From contig NW_026942506.1 in the NCBI RefSeq assembly GCF_024139115.2, forward strand, positions 558,001-622,000: 64,000 bases of DNA. Direction: 5' to 3'. Both the position numbers and the translations under genes were made by a program. Position 1 is the stretch's first letter; each line of letters starts with the position of its first letter. A model generated the notes under the pieces. It saw only the letters and a list, made by a program, of their open reading frames with translations. It made no database searches and was not told where the DNA came from. This document shows positions 33,812 to 44,850 of this stretch, one piece after another. The stretch comes from Armigeres subalbatus (taxonomy: Eukaryota > Arthropoda > Insecta > Diptera > Culicidae).

Positions 33812-33898
33812 AGAGGAAGATGTATCCTCAATTTGTAATAACAATGGGATAATATATTGAATTTGGTATTGGATTGAGGATACACTCTTCCTCTTCTG
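33812..33898. repeat. Hairpin with about 20-bp arms
   Basis: 'agaggaagatgtatcctcaa' at 33812 is complementary, with one extra base, to 'ttgaggatacactcttcctc' at 33877, around a 45-bp AT-rich loop. It could be a small MITE or the border of the BEL element. Confidence 0.6.
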
Positions 33899-35520
33899 AT
33901 ATCTGATCCCTAAGATCGTTGAGAAATGTTGGAGTTATGACAGTTTTGGTGAATCAAGAATTGACAAAAATCGAGGGGTCCATAAAAGTGATTTCGTCCA
34001 TAACTAATGAGGGTCCATCTTTCTGAAAAATTTAACTCGGATCTCACTCGCCGGAAGCATTCGAATGGACATAAATTTGGGCATTTTCAAAGACCTCGTG
34101 CTAATAGTGGCTCGTCTCAGCGAAATTGACATTTATAAGATACGAAATAACAAAAAGTAATATACAAAATATTCAAAGCAAACATATGTTGTTATTACAA
34201 TATCAAAAGAAACATATATGTTTCGTTTTGTATAAAATATCTGATAATTGTACCTAAAGTATTTATTTTGGATATTTTTTATTATTATTATAGTTACCTC
34301 TTATTCATATCAAGTTCATAAGAACTGCTGTTTTCAAGATATTAGCTTCTGCTCGGGCTCTATAACAAAATGTGTGACGTTTGCCATATCACGAAGTACC
34401 TTGGAAAAAACACTTAAACAATAGCAAATTAGTGCTTGAAAATGGAAAAACGTAATTTTAATTGCAATAATAGGGTTATTTTCAATTATCCCTCGATTTT
34501 CACTCTGAAATGAAGCCTGAAAGTAGCAGAATAAGGTCGAGAAACAGATTGAAAAAAGTTTGCGCATTCTATAGATACAGCCGTTAGAAGAAAACGTTTT
34601 TCGAAGAAAACCTCAATAACTTTTGATCCGTATGAGATCAGCGCTAATTCCATGAAAAGTTGCGCCCTGAAAAGCACAAAAAGTGCTCTGAACATCACAT
34701 TGCTGAGAAATTTGAAACAAAAGTTAGACAAAAAACTGTTTTTAAGGGTCACCCTAAGTAAACTTGGGAAAATTGCTCAAATCGGTCAATTTAGAGCTAG
34801 AAATAATTTTTAGCAGAATTTCGGAATCGCTGAACTAACTTCGCGGAACATTGTAAAGTATCTCTAAATTAAAAAGTTTTATTTTTCATTGTATTCAAAT
34901 GCTACCTAATTTTTATGAAAACCTCAATAAGCCCCTCACCGTTAGAACAACTTTGTAGAACAAAGTTTTCTCTCTCTCTATGTTCAGAACAACTTATTAC
35001 CGCTTTGTATGCTCGGACCACTGTGCAATGCCCCGCGTTTGGAGCCTTTTAAAGAAATTTATTATGATACAGTCCTCCGAATCAGTTGATCATGACACCG
35101 AAAAAGTCTCTCGCATGTTCTACATATCGTAAATGAATACGGAGATTATAAATGAGAGATTTTTCATACTATTTTGGATTCAATCCTGACCATGACATCA
35201 CAAATCATTATCGTTGCGTTGTTATTCTAGATTTTAATTAATCCTTTTAGGTTTCTACGACCGCAAGGTGAACGTTGGACATCGGAAGGATTTATTTATG
35301 CGATCAGACGCGTGCACTTCTTGCATTGCACGTGGGGTCATAACAGGAAAAGCGCAAGGAGCTAACAACAGTTTTTGAGAACAAAGAGGAAGCAGAAGCG
35401 TAAGCGCTGGTGAAGAAATCAAAGTACGTCTACCTATACAGATCGGTTTTCTCACAGGGCACAGCATTAGAGTTACATTAAGCTTGGTGCCGCTGAGAAA
35501 ATAAAGCGGATTAACTATCT
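33899..35520. other. AT-rich intergenic stretch, no gene seen
   Basis: Small ORFs (34334-34567, 34486-34752, 35255-35467) show no recognisable domain. The text around 34560-34980 ('aaaacctcaataa...') recurs within itself at 34609 and 34919, suggesting the inside of an unidentified element. Confidence 0.4.
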
Positions 35521-35530
35521 AATAAACCAA

Positions 35531-35544
35531 GTCCTTTTCAGGAC
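35531..35544 (+). promoter_or_regulatory. Histone-type mRNA 3' stem-loop candidate 1
   Basis: GTCCT-TTTC-AGGAC forms a perfect 5-bp stem with the TTTC loop typical of metazoan replication-dependent histone mRNAs, preceded by 'aaccaa' as in the consensus 5' flank. A purine-rich 'ggaagaag' follows 13 bases on, where the U7-binding element would be. No histone coding sequence is visible upstream. Confidence 0.5.
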
Positions 35545-35822
35545 AATAATCAATGGAAGAAGTTAATTACCGATTTGAACTTTATTCATTGCGAATGTAT
35601 TACCATTTCGTTCGCAGCATTCGGACTATCTATTGCTTATTCCGCTGGCGTTTGTGGCAGGAACGGCGAATTACATTTCTGCATGTGAATACATTTTGCA
35701 GTCTCTCCTCTGACGCATGCTTGGGATTCCGCTACGGGCGGAAATTTTCTGTCATCACAAATCGATCATGATATGCACTTTGAAGAAAAATTTTCTTGTC
35801 TCAACCTTCTCTTTTGTATGTA

Positions 35823-35836
35823 GTTCTGAAAAGAAC
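35823..35836 (-). promoter_or_regulatory. Histone-type 3' stem-loop candidate 2
   Basis: On the minus strand, GTTCT-TTTC-AGAAC with 'aaaagagaagg' about 8 bases downstream. The downstream sequence is homologous to that after candidate 3, so the two are tandem copies about 198 bp apart. Confidence 0.5.
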
Positions 35837-36019
35837 GGAATTATTCTCCATAAAGCGCCTTTCTGAACACAAATAGCAACAAAACCAAATCCATTACTGA
35901 TACTTATGTCATCCATGCAGCATCTCCCTCCGACGTGTCACGGACGGAAACTTTCTGCGTGCCAAGCAATTATTTGCCTGAACCAAATTCTTCCTTAACC
36001 TTCCCTTTATAGAATGTTG

Positions 36020-36035
36020 GGTCCTGAAAAGAACC
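36020..36035 (-). promoter_or_regulatory. Histone-type 3' stem-loop candidate 3
   Basis: On the minus strand GGTTCTTTTCAGGACC fits the 16-base histone consensus GGYYYTTYTNARRRCC at every position, with 'aaagggaagg' 13 bases downstream as a possible U7 site. No histone ORF is recognised in the 400 bp that should lie upstream of it. Confidence 0.55.
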
Positions 36036-36902
36036 GAATAATATAAATAATCGCCTTCGAATCGCTGCAACCTCTCAACAGCCCGACATGCGCTTGTGAT
36101 TCTGCTGTCGAAATCAATTTCCCTGTGGCCAACGATGATGATTTGTCCTTGATGAAAATGTTATTCTTCACTCAATCTTTCCTCCTTCAACCTTCTTTCC
36201 CAATAAATTGCACAAATCCGATCCCGAATTGAGAAATTTCCGAAATGCCGATGACGCCGATGATAGTCTGTTTGCCGCTGAGCCGCTACAGATGCAGCAA
36301 ACACCGTCTCACTGCCATCGTCTGTCCGCTCTCTGTGGATCCTCGAACCGAAACTCGACGCGCGCGGGCGCGGAACACAGGTCTATTATTACCCAGAGAA
36401 AATGAAACGGTGGGTCAAAAGGCCCGTAGCTTATATCATTCTGATGTCCGTGTTGGGAATGCATGAACGGGATTGGTTAATTCTGATATTTTTACTGGAT
36501 TGGACAAGAATTGAAATTTCTAATAGCTTATCGTGAATAATCAAAAGATTCAATGAAATTGCCAATTCGCTAGAGAGTTTCCGAGTCGATTGATATATAA
36601 ATCTCAAAAATCCATCGAAAGATAAAGGCTGTATTAACGTTCAAAATCTTACATGATTTCGTGACGGTCTCCAATTTTAGATTCTGTTTTGACACCCAGT
36701 ACCTTCGGGTAAGACGTTGTCCAACGTCAACATTTGCTAATTTGAAATTAATCCCATTTTGAGATTCCTACAATTTCTTCTTTACCGCTGGAAACGCCAC
36801 TGACTGTTATAGTGTGGTGAGAGGCCTTTTAAATTGCAGCATCCAGGACACATTTTGGCACATGGATGATGACTGAAATCCGATGATTAAAAAACAACAC
36901 GT
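36036..36902. other. Intergenic stretch, no gene recognised
   Basis: Two overlapping small ORFs (36208-36405 and 36245-36466) in a slightly GC-richer patch. Neither contains histone-like or other familiar sequence. The remainder is AT-rich. Confidence 0.4.
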
Positions 36903-36990
36903 CTATACTGCCGCTAACCGCAAGTCGAGCACATCTTTATATGGGGCTCCATATATAGATGTGCTCGACTTGCGGTTAGCGGCAGTATAG
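36903..36990. mobile_element. 88-bp palindromic MITE
   Basis: Perfect 34-bp arms ('ctatactgccgctaaccgca'... at 36903 and its complement ending at 36990) around a 20-bp centre that itself nearly pairs ('tatatgg'/'ccatata'). TA occurs at both ends, compatible with Tc1/mariner-type TA target use. Confidence 0.75.
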
Positions 36991-36999
36991 TAGCCCAAC

Positions 37000-39020
37000 C
37001 TTCTATATATGTGACTCCATTGTTGTTAGATACCGAAAAAAGTATTAAAGTTTTGAAATATCGGGTTATGAAAATCATTGGATCTCATCCCGATCCACCG
37101 ATCCAAACACGCTTAAATGTTAACTGTAAAGCATTCACTTTCCAGGGCGAACGCACTCCAGAGTCCCAAATGCTATCTCGCTTGTGTTATGTACAAAAAG
37201 CAGGGATGTTTACCTAGCAGCAGGCATGTTCTCCATTGGTTACTGCAACTCATATGTAACCAGATTCAGTCACAATCAAGTTGCTGTAACCATTGGACGC
37301 TCGGAACTCGGTCCACGAAAACTACTAAAAATAGTCTACAATTGCTTCATCTGTACACGAATGAGATCTTTAGCACTATAGTAGTCCATGGGCGATCTCC
37401 TTACTGTACGAGTTTACCTGGCATACTCATTCTGAAACGTTTGAATACGCGAAACCAGTTTACGTTCGAAAAGCAAGCACCCGACGGTCCGTACATGTTA
37501 GGGCTTAAATTGCAGTGTTCGTCTGCATAAGTATGGTTTCATTGTTAAACTGGAAAATTCATTGCAGATTGACCAAATAAATCCAATGCGAATACTAGGC
37601 ACACAAAAAAGATCTGCGCATCTATTAGCAAACAAGTTACCATGCCCCTTACGTGGTTTGATCTAGTTTTTTTTTCGGTTTTTTTCCGACTCCTTGAATA
37701 TCAAAAAAGAAAAAAATCTCCCGGAGTGATATCATTTCGGCAAACAATACACTCATACGTTACTGGCTGGTGCGCTGCGCACCCACAGTGCAGGGATATC
37801 AACTCATGCCTGTCGCCCGAGCTGGTATATCGAGTGTGTGTATGGAATAGATGTAGGTTGATGGAATAGAAGTACCTTACTACAGAGTGGGTACTGAATT
37901 GACGAGGACGATGACGAAAAAGCCGAATCGTATACTTCTCATTTGCATACGCTACGATAAGCATGTTCTGTGCGTTTTTTTTCTCTACTCGCATTATGGG
38001 CCACGTTCGTGTTCGGGGGTAGTGTGGTAGCCCATACCATCGTCAGCCACGTACGCATTATCATTAGCGATTGTGTGATTGGGGGTGATGTGAGTTATAT
38101 GTGTTTTTGGGATTTTTTTTCGGTTCTTAATACTCGGGATTGTTAAGCACGTATAATGACGCGGTGCTCTTATTGCGGCTTTTAATCCATGTTGAGTAAC
38201 GTTGAGACGAAAGATTCGATGTACAAAGGAAGGTTTAATACATGGTTTTACTAGTGCTAATACCAGTCGTAATTTAGAACAAATTCAAGATATTTAATTT
38301 TATTCCAACCTGACAAAAATAATAAAACAACAATCTAAGGGATACAACCTTTCAGAAAACGCCATTTGGTTTGTTTCACTATACTTCAAATTTCCAGGAG
38401 AAACGGAACTGATTTCAAGTTCTTCACATTATTTGATGTTCGGAAACAATTTTTATGGAGCAAACGAATCATCGATAAAGGACGGTTTCTGAAGAAAATT
38501 GTTACCCAAATGTTACGAATCTTCGTGGAAGATGATTTTGTGTTCCAGAATATTCTCCAAGCCTCTTTTGATATGAATCCATTAGATTTTTTTGTTAGGT
38601 ACAATATCATATGCTATCCAAACGGAAGAATAGCAAAATATCTAATTTGAATAATTTCAAGACAGTTATTGTTGAAAATATCGAAACCAAAAGAGTTGAA
38701 AATGAGACATTTCCATCGAATCAGTGCCCTATCACCATGTAATGACCATGTAGGGGTAGCGGGGGTAAAGTGAACAGGCGGGGTGAAGTGGGACGGCTTG
38801 TTTATCACCTATTTATGGATTTCTCGTATTATTTTCCATGCTACACCATAAATCAAGCATTTCATGCTCTCCGAGCTACTTCAAATCATGAGATATCTAT
38901 TTAACAGCTAGATTTTAGCAAAATTCTGCGCCATTTCGCAAAATGCCAGTTTGATGTAATGTCGGCACTGTTGCATTTAAGCCATGAAAACTCTGAGTTA
39001 GTAGTTCTAAACCAAAATTT
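37000..39020. other. Unassigned stretch
   Basis: ORFs of 60-137 codons (37011-37217, 37117-37530, 37701-37994 on minus, 38366-38650) have no recognised motif. 'gggggtaaagtgaacaggc' and 'ggggtgaagtgggacgg' at 38756-38794 resemble '40250-40370' text outside the next TIR element, so the element at 39025-40140 may itself lie inside an older repeat. Confidence 0.35.
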
Positions 39021-39024
39021 CGTT

Positions 39025-40140
39025 TAGGGTAAGACGGTATAATATGCCCCTCCCCCCCTAAGGCAACTCTTTGATAACTTTTTACTTTTCAACGCAATTT
39101 ATGCAAACTGTGTTATTTGGTAGTCCAGAAAGTCGCAAATGTATTGCCCGTGAGTAGTCATATAAAAATATTACAAATAACACGTAATAAATCACTTGTC
39201 ATAAGACGAGTTAATACCATCCCTTTGAATTCCACCACTTAATTGTATCTTGACAGATACGTATTTCGACCTCAACAGTAAGGCCGTCTTCAGTGTCTTG
39301 TACTTGACTCGACAAAGTCGAGTCAAGTACAAGACACTGAAGACGGCCTTACTGTTGAGGTCGAAATACGTATCTGTCAAGATACAATTAAGTGGTGGAA
39401 TTCAAAGGGATGGTATTAACTCGTCTTATGACAAGTGAAGACATTCCACTAAAAAGCTCAAAATAATTTTCTTAACGTAATAAAGCTTTTTTGAAAAGTC
39501 GTGAAAAAATGGATTTCAAGAAATGCCTGGGCAATACGCCCCACCTTAACCAAAGACGTTTCATAGCCCTTCATTAACATTTTATTATTCCCATAATAAA
39601 AAGGTTACAAATCCTTATGTGCTTGACATTAAAAAAACAACATAAGTCCATTTAAGCAGGTTGGAATTACATTTCAAAAGTTTCCATATAATTTGGTAGC
39701 AACTGCTGCAAGCTCGCCGCGCTTGTGTCCAGTTGGTAAGGGCATATCGTCCTGCCTACACTGGGGCGTTTTGATCAGTGAAACATATTTTTGAAAAACG
39801 TTACATTTTTGAAAATGGAAGCAATTTTATATCATATTAACCACTGAGAAAAGTTATTTGGTTGCCCAACTGAGTGTTCCAGTGCAAGTTTTGCGAACAG
39901 TATGCTTGCGTTGCTCCAGAATGTTGAGCAAACAAACATTGAAAGTTACATCGAAACTGTAACTTTTTGTATTTTTCTATTATTTTTATTACGTAATACA
40001 AAATACTCCCATATTCACATAGGATGATACTTTTACAAATATTTATAGGTACCAACAGATGTTGACCCTTAGTTATAGTTTTCTAGAAATCAAAGTGGGG
40101 CGTTTTGGCCAGGTGGGGCGCATTATACCGTCTTACCCTA
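39025..40140. mobile_element. Non-autonomous TIR element, about 1.1 kb
   Basis: Ends are inverted: 'tagggtaagacggtataat' at 39025 and its complement 'attataccgtcttaccct' closing at 40140. TA flanks both ends, so Tc1/mariner-like TA target use is possible. It contains the palindrome at 39192-39438 and no transposase. 'ggggcgttttg' blocks recur inside (39763 and 40097). Confidence 0.75.
39192..39438. repeat. Perfect 122-bp inverted repeat with 3-bp spacer
   Basis: 39192-39313 and 39317-39438 are exact reverse complements around 'aaa'. Both arms encode the same 62-codon chance ORF. Within each arm, CTGAAGA (39337-39343 in the right arm), a GGCC/GGTC stem, GAAA (39363-39366) and a GTATCT/AGATAC hairpin follow one another. 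This resembles hammerhead-type motifs reported in Penelope-like retroelements, though the match to the strict hammerhead core is imperfect. Confidence 0.9.
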
Positions 40141-40506
40141 CATCGTTCATTTTGCTCGTTATGAAACGGAACTGGTTGATGGAAGGTAGTTTTTTAATTG
40201 TATTTCTTAGTTAAGGTGTTATTTGAAAAACATGTAGCTTTACCCGGTCATGTCGCCTGGGGGTAAAGTGTGCAATGTTCTGACAGAGAAATGGAAACAA
40301 ACTAGCTAAAATTTCAACCTTAATCGGTTGGGTTGGCAATGGGATCATCAATCGGGGGGTGAAGAAAAGGGAGATCTGGTCATTTAGGCTCCAAGCACAC
40401 ATTTTCGTTCAATTTCTACATTCCTGAGCGAATATTTCCATACAACGCACCTCGTTTATGGAAACATCCATATCTCAGATGTTTGTCATCCGATCTGTTA
40501 AAGCAA

Positions 40507-41422
40507 TGTCCACTTAGAATCCGGAATCATTTATTGTATTGCAGCGGCACGGAAAGTGACCGCTGCAAGAATTCTTTTACAGCGGTTTGTCTACCTAGAC
40601 GCCCACTTGCTGTGGTATAAATTTCACGAAGTTTCGTGCAGCGTAACAAAAATTATTCCAGATGGAAGCCGAAAGGGAAAAAAAGTCTGCACACCCACGT
40701 TGATAATCCTGTCATCGACGATGGAACCTACGTCAGAATGGATTTCGGACAGCTTCCTAGTCAAAAATTCTATATGGTGACGGCACGAGGAGTAGTTCCT
40801 GCGAAGTTTAAGTTTTGGACAAACTTGCAAAAAAACGGATGATTTTGGCAAGGGATTTGCAACTGTGGGGCATTGACCTAAGTGTTTGTGACGAATAAGA
40901 TGATGGACTCGAAGCTGTACAAGGAGGAATGTCTCAAAAACCGCGGTCGACCTTCCATAAAGCCCATAAAGGTCCCGTGAAGTTTTGGCCAGATTTGGCG
41001 AGTTGCCACTACAGCCGGGAAGTCATCCAGTGGTACCGCGATAATAACGAAGATTTCATCGATAAAAACATAAATCCACGCAACTGCCCACAGCTCCGGC
41101 TCATCGAGACATTTTGGGCAGTAATGAAGCGGAAGCTTAAGAAAAGTGGAAAAAGTGGAAAAACAGCTCGGGACGCGACTCAGATGACCAAAATGTGGAA
41201 CAAATGTGCCAAGGAAGTTGACTCCGGAGGTGTGCAACTTTTGATGAGAGGAATAAAGAAGAAGGTGCAAATTTTCACTAGAAACACGAAGAAATTATTT
41301 GCATCAATATTTTTTTCTTAAAGTACAGTGAATTACCCTTGTTTTGATGTATTAACCTTATTTGTACGTCAATCCGTTACCGAGATACAGATGATTTTAT
41401 TATTCCGGATTCTAAATGGACA
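40507..41422 (+). mobile_element. DD37E Tc1/mariner element, internally truncated
   Basis: Terminal inverted repeats 'tgtccacttagaatccggaa' at 40507 and its near-complement 'ttccggattctaaatggaca' ending at 41422. It encloses a defective transposase of the ITmD37E type. About 0.9 kb, shorter than an intact element because the N-terminal DNA-binding region is missing. Confidence 0.85.
40636..41321 (+). pseudogene. DD37E mariner transposase, C-terminal catalytic domain
   Basis: A frame-broken transposase of the IS630/Tc1/mariner superfamily. The first catalytic Asp lies in 'DDGTYVRMDFGQLPSQKFY' (about 40717-40770) and the second in 'FWPDLASCHYS' (40984-41015). The Glu is in 'CPQLRLIETFWAV' (41089-41125). 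Counting gives 37 residues between the second Asp and the Glu, the DD37E signature described from mosquitoes. An intact reading frame covers 40929-41321 (130 codons), including a basic tail. Upstream 'FWQGICNCG' is in another frame after a stop. The N-terminal paired-like DNA-binding domain is absent, so it cannot be active by itself. Confidence 0.92.
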
Positions 41423-41424
41423 TA

Positions 41425-41490
41425 GCTTTATATCCATACATCAATCAACTCAGCAAAAGCTCTATATCAATCAACTCAGTAAAAGCTCTA
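41425..41490 (+). repeat. Short tandem duplication next to the mariner end
   Basis: 'atcaatcaactcagcaaaag' followed by the same sequence with one change, about 26-bp period, two copies, immediately outside the mariner right end. Further on, 41572-41610 repeats part of the element's left end ('tgtcctctaataatccgga', 'actgcggcc'). Confidence 0.7.
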
Positions 41491-42479
41491 GTTTCTGTAA
41501 AAGTGTATAACAAGGGCCAACATTCCATCCATTTTAATAATATAGGCGCATATAATCTAGCATTTTGACATGTCCTCTAATAATCCGGAATTTCTACTGC
41601 GGCCAGAACATGATTTTTAACCGTTTTTTTTTTTAAATTAGATTACTTTCTTGCCGAACCATACCAAAACCAAAGGATCCGGGTAAGATTTCCCTGAGCA
41701 ATGGTCATTTGAATTGAAAAAAAATCCCGCCCTTTCATTTTGACCAAGCCCGGTACGTCTGCTTGTCTGTGATAAACCGAAGAGTTTATACCTGTCAGGT
41801 AACATTTTGAATATTATTAAGAATATGTATTTGGTTTAAGGGCTCATTCACAAATTACATAACGCATCAAGGGGTGGGTGGGTACACAACATTGCGTTAC
41901 AAAATGTTACGGTTTGTCTAGGGGGTGGGTAGGGATGCTATAATGAGAGATATGCAAATACTTTTCCAGACGAATTAGCAACGCTGTTACTTTTGTTAGC
42001 AAACGCTTCCAGCACTTGCCTAAGCGCAAAATGTTGAAGCTTCTATATGACTTTGCATTTGATAACAATTCGGCATATGTTTGTCTGTCCACTAACAGTG
42101 TTTAATAAGCATTATCACTAAAATAAAAGTGCAATACAAATAGGCGAAACACGATACCTAAACTGGATTACTTCAACTCGCGTAAGTAAAACAAATTGTT
42201 TATTCGATGAAACTTTTCTTAAAATCTATCTCAATACCAGGGATGCCAGATGATGTTTTCAAATGTCTTCACAGTCGTTCAAAAATGTCTTCAAATGTCT
42301 TCAATATTAAAATTATGATTATCAGCGAGAAATTTCAAAATCCAGTAGATTTGTAAATTCAATCATCTCCTTGTTTTTCTGATGTGGAATAATGTTTATT
42401 TTTTTACATTCAAATTGTTAAAATTCAAGAGAATATCCTGTAAAATTTTCACAAGACAGTGTATAACGAGTTTCCCCAG

Positions 42480-43640
42480 GATTTTCTACTGAGTCTTTGA
42501 TCAAAATTCCACCGGATTTTTTGAACTGAATTTCCACGTGGAATTTTTCCAAATTTCTTTTTTGAAGAAAAAAAGTTGGAGGGATTCAAAATTTATCGTG
42601 AAGTACTTGAAGAAAGATTCAGAAAAATTTCTGATGGAGCTTCCGGTTAAATTTCTGGAGCAGCTTCCGGATAAACTCCTGATGGAGCTTCTTATCACTT
42701 ATACGAATTTCTTCTGGATGGAACTTCTAATTACTTCTGGAAGACTGCTGAAGAAATTTCTCTTGGAATTCCTGTTGAAACATCCAAAAGATTTATTGAA
42801 GGAACTTCCGGCGAAATTTCTGAAGGAACTTCAGAAGTAATTGCTGGAGGATTTTCAGGAGGAATTCTTGGAGGAACTTGAGAAGGAATTTTTGTAGGAA
42901 CTACAGGATTAATTCCGGATGGATTTTCTGGAGGAATTCCTGAAGGATTTTCCTGATGAATTTCTGAAGGATATTCCTGAAGGAATTTCCGGTTGAATTC
43001 CTGAAAAAAAAATCTGAAGAAACTTCCGGAGAAATCTTAAAGGAGCTTCTTAAGGTATTGCTGCAGGAATTTCCGAAAGAAATTCTGAAGGAAATACCAG
43101 AAAAAATTTCATAGTATGCTTCCGGAGGCATTCTTGGAGAATCTTTTGACAACATTCTTGGAAAGTCTTCCAGAGGAATTCCTGAACAAACTTCCGAAGG
43201 AATTCACGGAGGAACTTCGGAAGGGATCCCTAGACGAGCTTCCGCAGGAATTCGGAAGAATTTCTGTCAGAACTTTCACAGGAGTTCCTGGGAGAACTGC
43301 TGGATGAATTCGTGAAGGAACTACCGGAGGAGTTCATGAGGACATCTGGAAGATCTTCCGAAGGAATTCATGGATGTACTATCGCAGGAATCTTTGGACG
43401 ATTTTACGGAGGAGCTCCTAGAGGAAATTCCAAAGGATGTCCTGGAGACTTTTTGGGAGACATTCCTGAAACGTTCGGACAAATTCCTGGCGGAACTTCA
43501 GAAGGAATTTCAAAAAGAATACCAGAACGATTTTTTGGAGAAATTCATAAAGGAATTCTAAGAGAAAATACTGGAAGAATGTCCAAAGATTTGTCTAGAA
43601 AAATTACCAGAGGAATTCAAGGAAGAATTTAACGAAAGTG
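42480..43640. repeat. 21-bp-type minisatellite inside the hAT-like element
   Basis: Variants of 'gaattcctggaggaacttcc' repeated about 50 times with heavy decay. Frames such as 43116-43307 and 43370-43561 read runs of Glu-Phe-Leu-x-Glu-Leu-Pro. This is the same repeat type as at 19426-21065. Confidence 0.75.
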
Positions 43641-44559
43641 TGTAACAAGTTTCCTCAGAATTTTCTACTGAGTCTTTACTTGAAATCCCACCGATTTTTT
43701 GTGTTTTTTTATGGAGAAATTTATCATGGAAATTTTGAGAAATATCCATTTAACACAAGAACAATTTCAATTTCTTTTCGACATTCGTAAGAATTTTCTT
43801 TGGAAATCAATTAAGACAAGTTTTTTGTGGAAATTAAAACGGGATTTATTGTGGGAGTTCAGTAGAACTTGTGGAAATTAAGATAAAATAGAGCCTGCTG
43901 ACGTTTACTCATCCTTCTATTTCAAGGGCATGGATGGTATGGGATTTGTTTTCATCGGGAAACACTTCGGAAGCATTGCCCGATGAAAACAAAAATTAAC
44001 CTTTCTGTGCGCGTGTCCACCAGCCCAATTAGCCCACCAGCGACGTGAGAAGCTCTTGTTTACAAAATCACCTTTTGAAATGTTCGTGCCGGATTTCCCG
44101 TTTAAGTTTTGGAGGATTTCCTTTATTTCTTCTTTACGGAAATTATTATAAATTTTCACGATAATTTGTACTGAATTCTCGATTTCAATTCTCTGATTTC
44201 CATCGGAAATTCTCCCTATTTTACACGAAAAAATCATTTAATTTTCACTGAAAATTCTTTTAAAAATCCATGGGAAATTCAAAGAGTTTCCCGAATGATA
44301 TTCAGAGGAATGTCACATAGAAATGCCGAAAAGATCAGATGAATTCAGAAGGAATTTAGAAAAAAAAATGTTTCCAGTTCAACGGTTGAATAGATTAAAT
44401 CAAATCATAGAAGAATTCCGTCTGCCATAAATTAAATCGGTCATTCCATTCCGATATAATGATCGAAATACCTTTTTACAGACACGTGAAAAACGCCGCC
44501 ACCGCCAAAGAAAGTTCAAACGAATGCTTCCATTAGGAATTTTTTTTACCAGCGCACAA

Positions 44560-44850
44560 CTTAAAGTTAACTCTCAGAAAAATCGACACATACTTTATGG
44601 CAAAAATCCATGTATTTTGAAATATGCATATCATGCGTCGGCACATACTTAATTGCATACAAATTCACACATGGATACTATGTCCCACATGGAAAGTATG
44701 TGTGAACCTGAACACTCATGCAATGCATGTGGGCGCATGGAATATATGTGTCGAAAATATGGAATCCATCTTGCAACCCCCATTGCAAAAATCCATGTGT
44801 GAACTCATGAATATAATGCGGAGTTTTTTGTGAGTATATAATGACTAAAA
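44560..44850. repeat. Cluster of 'cacatac/gtatgtg' dyads
   Basis: Within the hAT-like element, short complementary motifs ('cacatactt', 'catgtgtgaac', 'aatccatgtgtgaa', 'atatgtgtcg') recur in both orientations over about 290 bp, so local folding is likely. No known family recognised. Confidence 0.4.

Noticed and set aside
26985..33900. LTRs of the BEL element
   Set aside because: I compared the flanks by eye (about 26.9-27.25 kb and 33.4-33.9 kb) and saw no convincing direct repeat, so none is annotated.
35255..35467. Histone gene upstream of stem-loop 1
   Set aside because: No frame near it resembles H1, H2A, H2B, H3 or H4, so only the stem-loop motif is reported.
39192..39438. Two identical 62-codon proteins on opposite strands
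   Set aside because: A direct consequence of the perfect inverted repeat. There is no independent evidence of coding.
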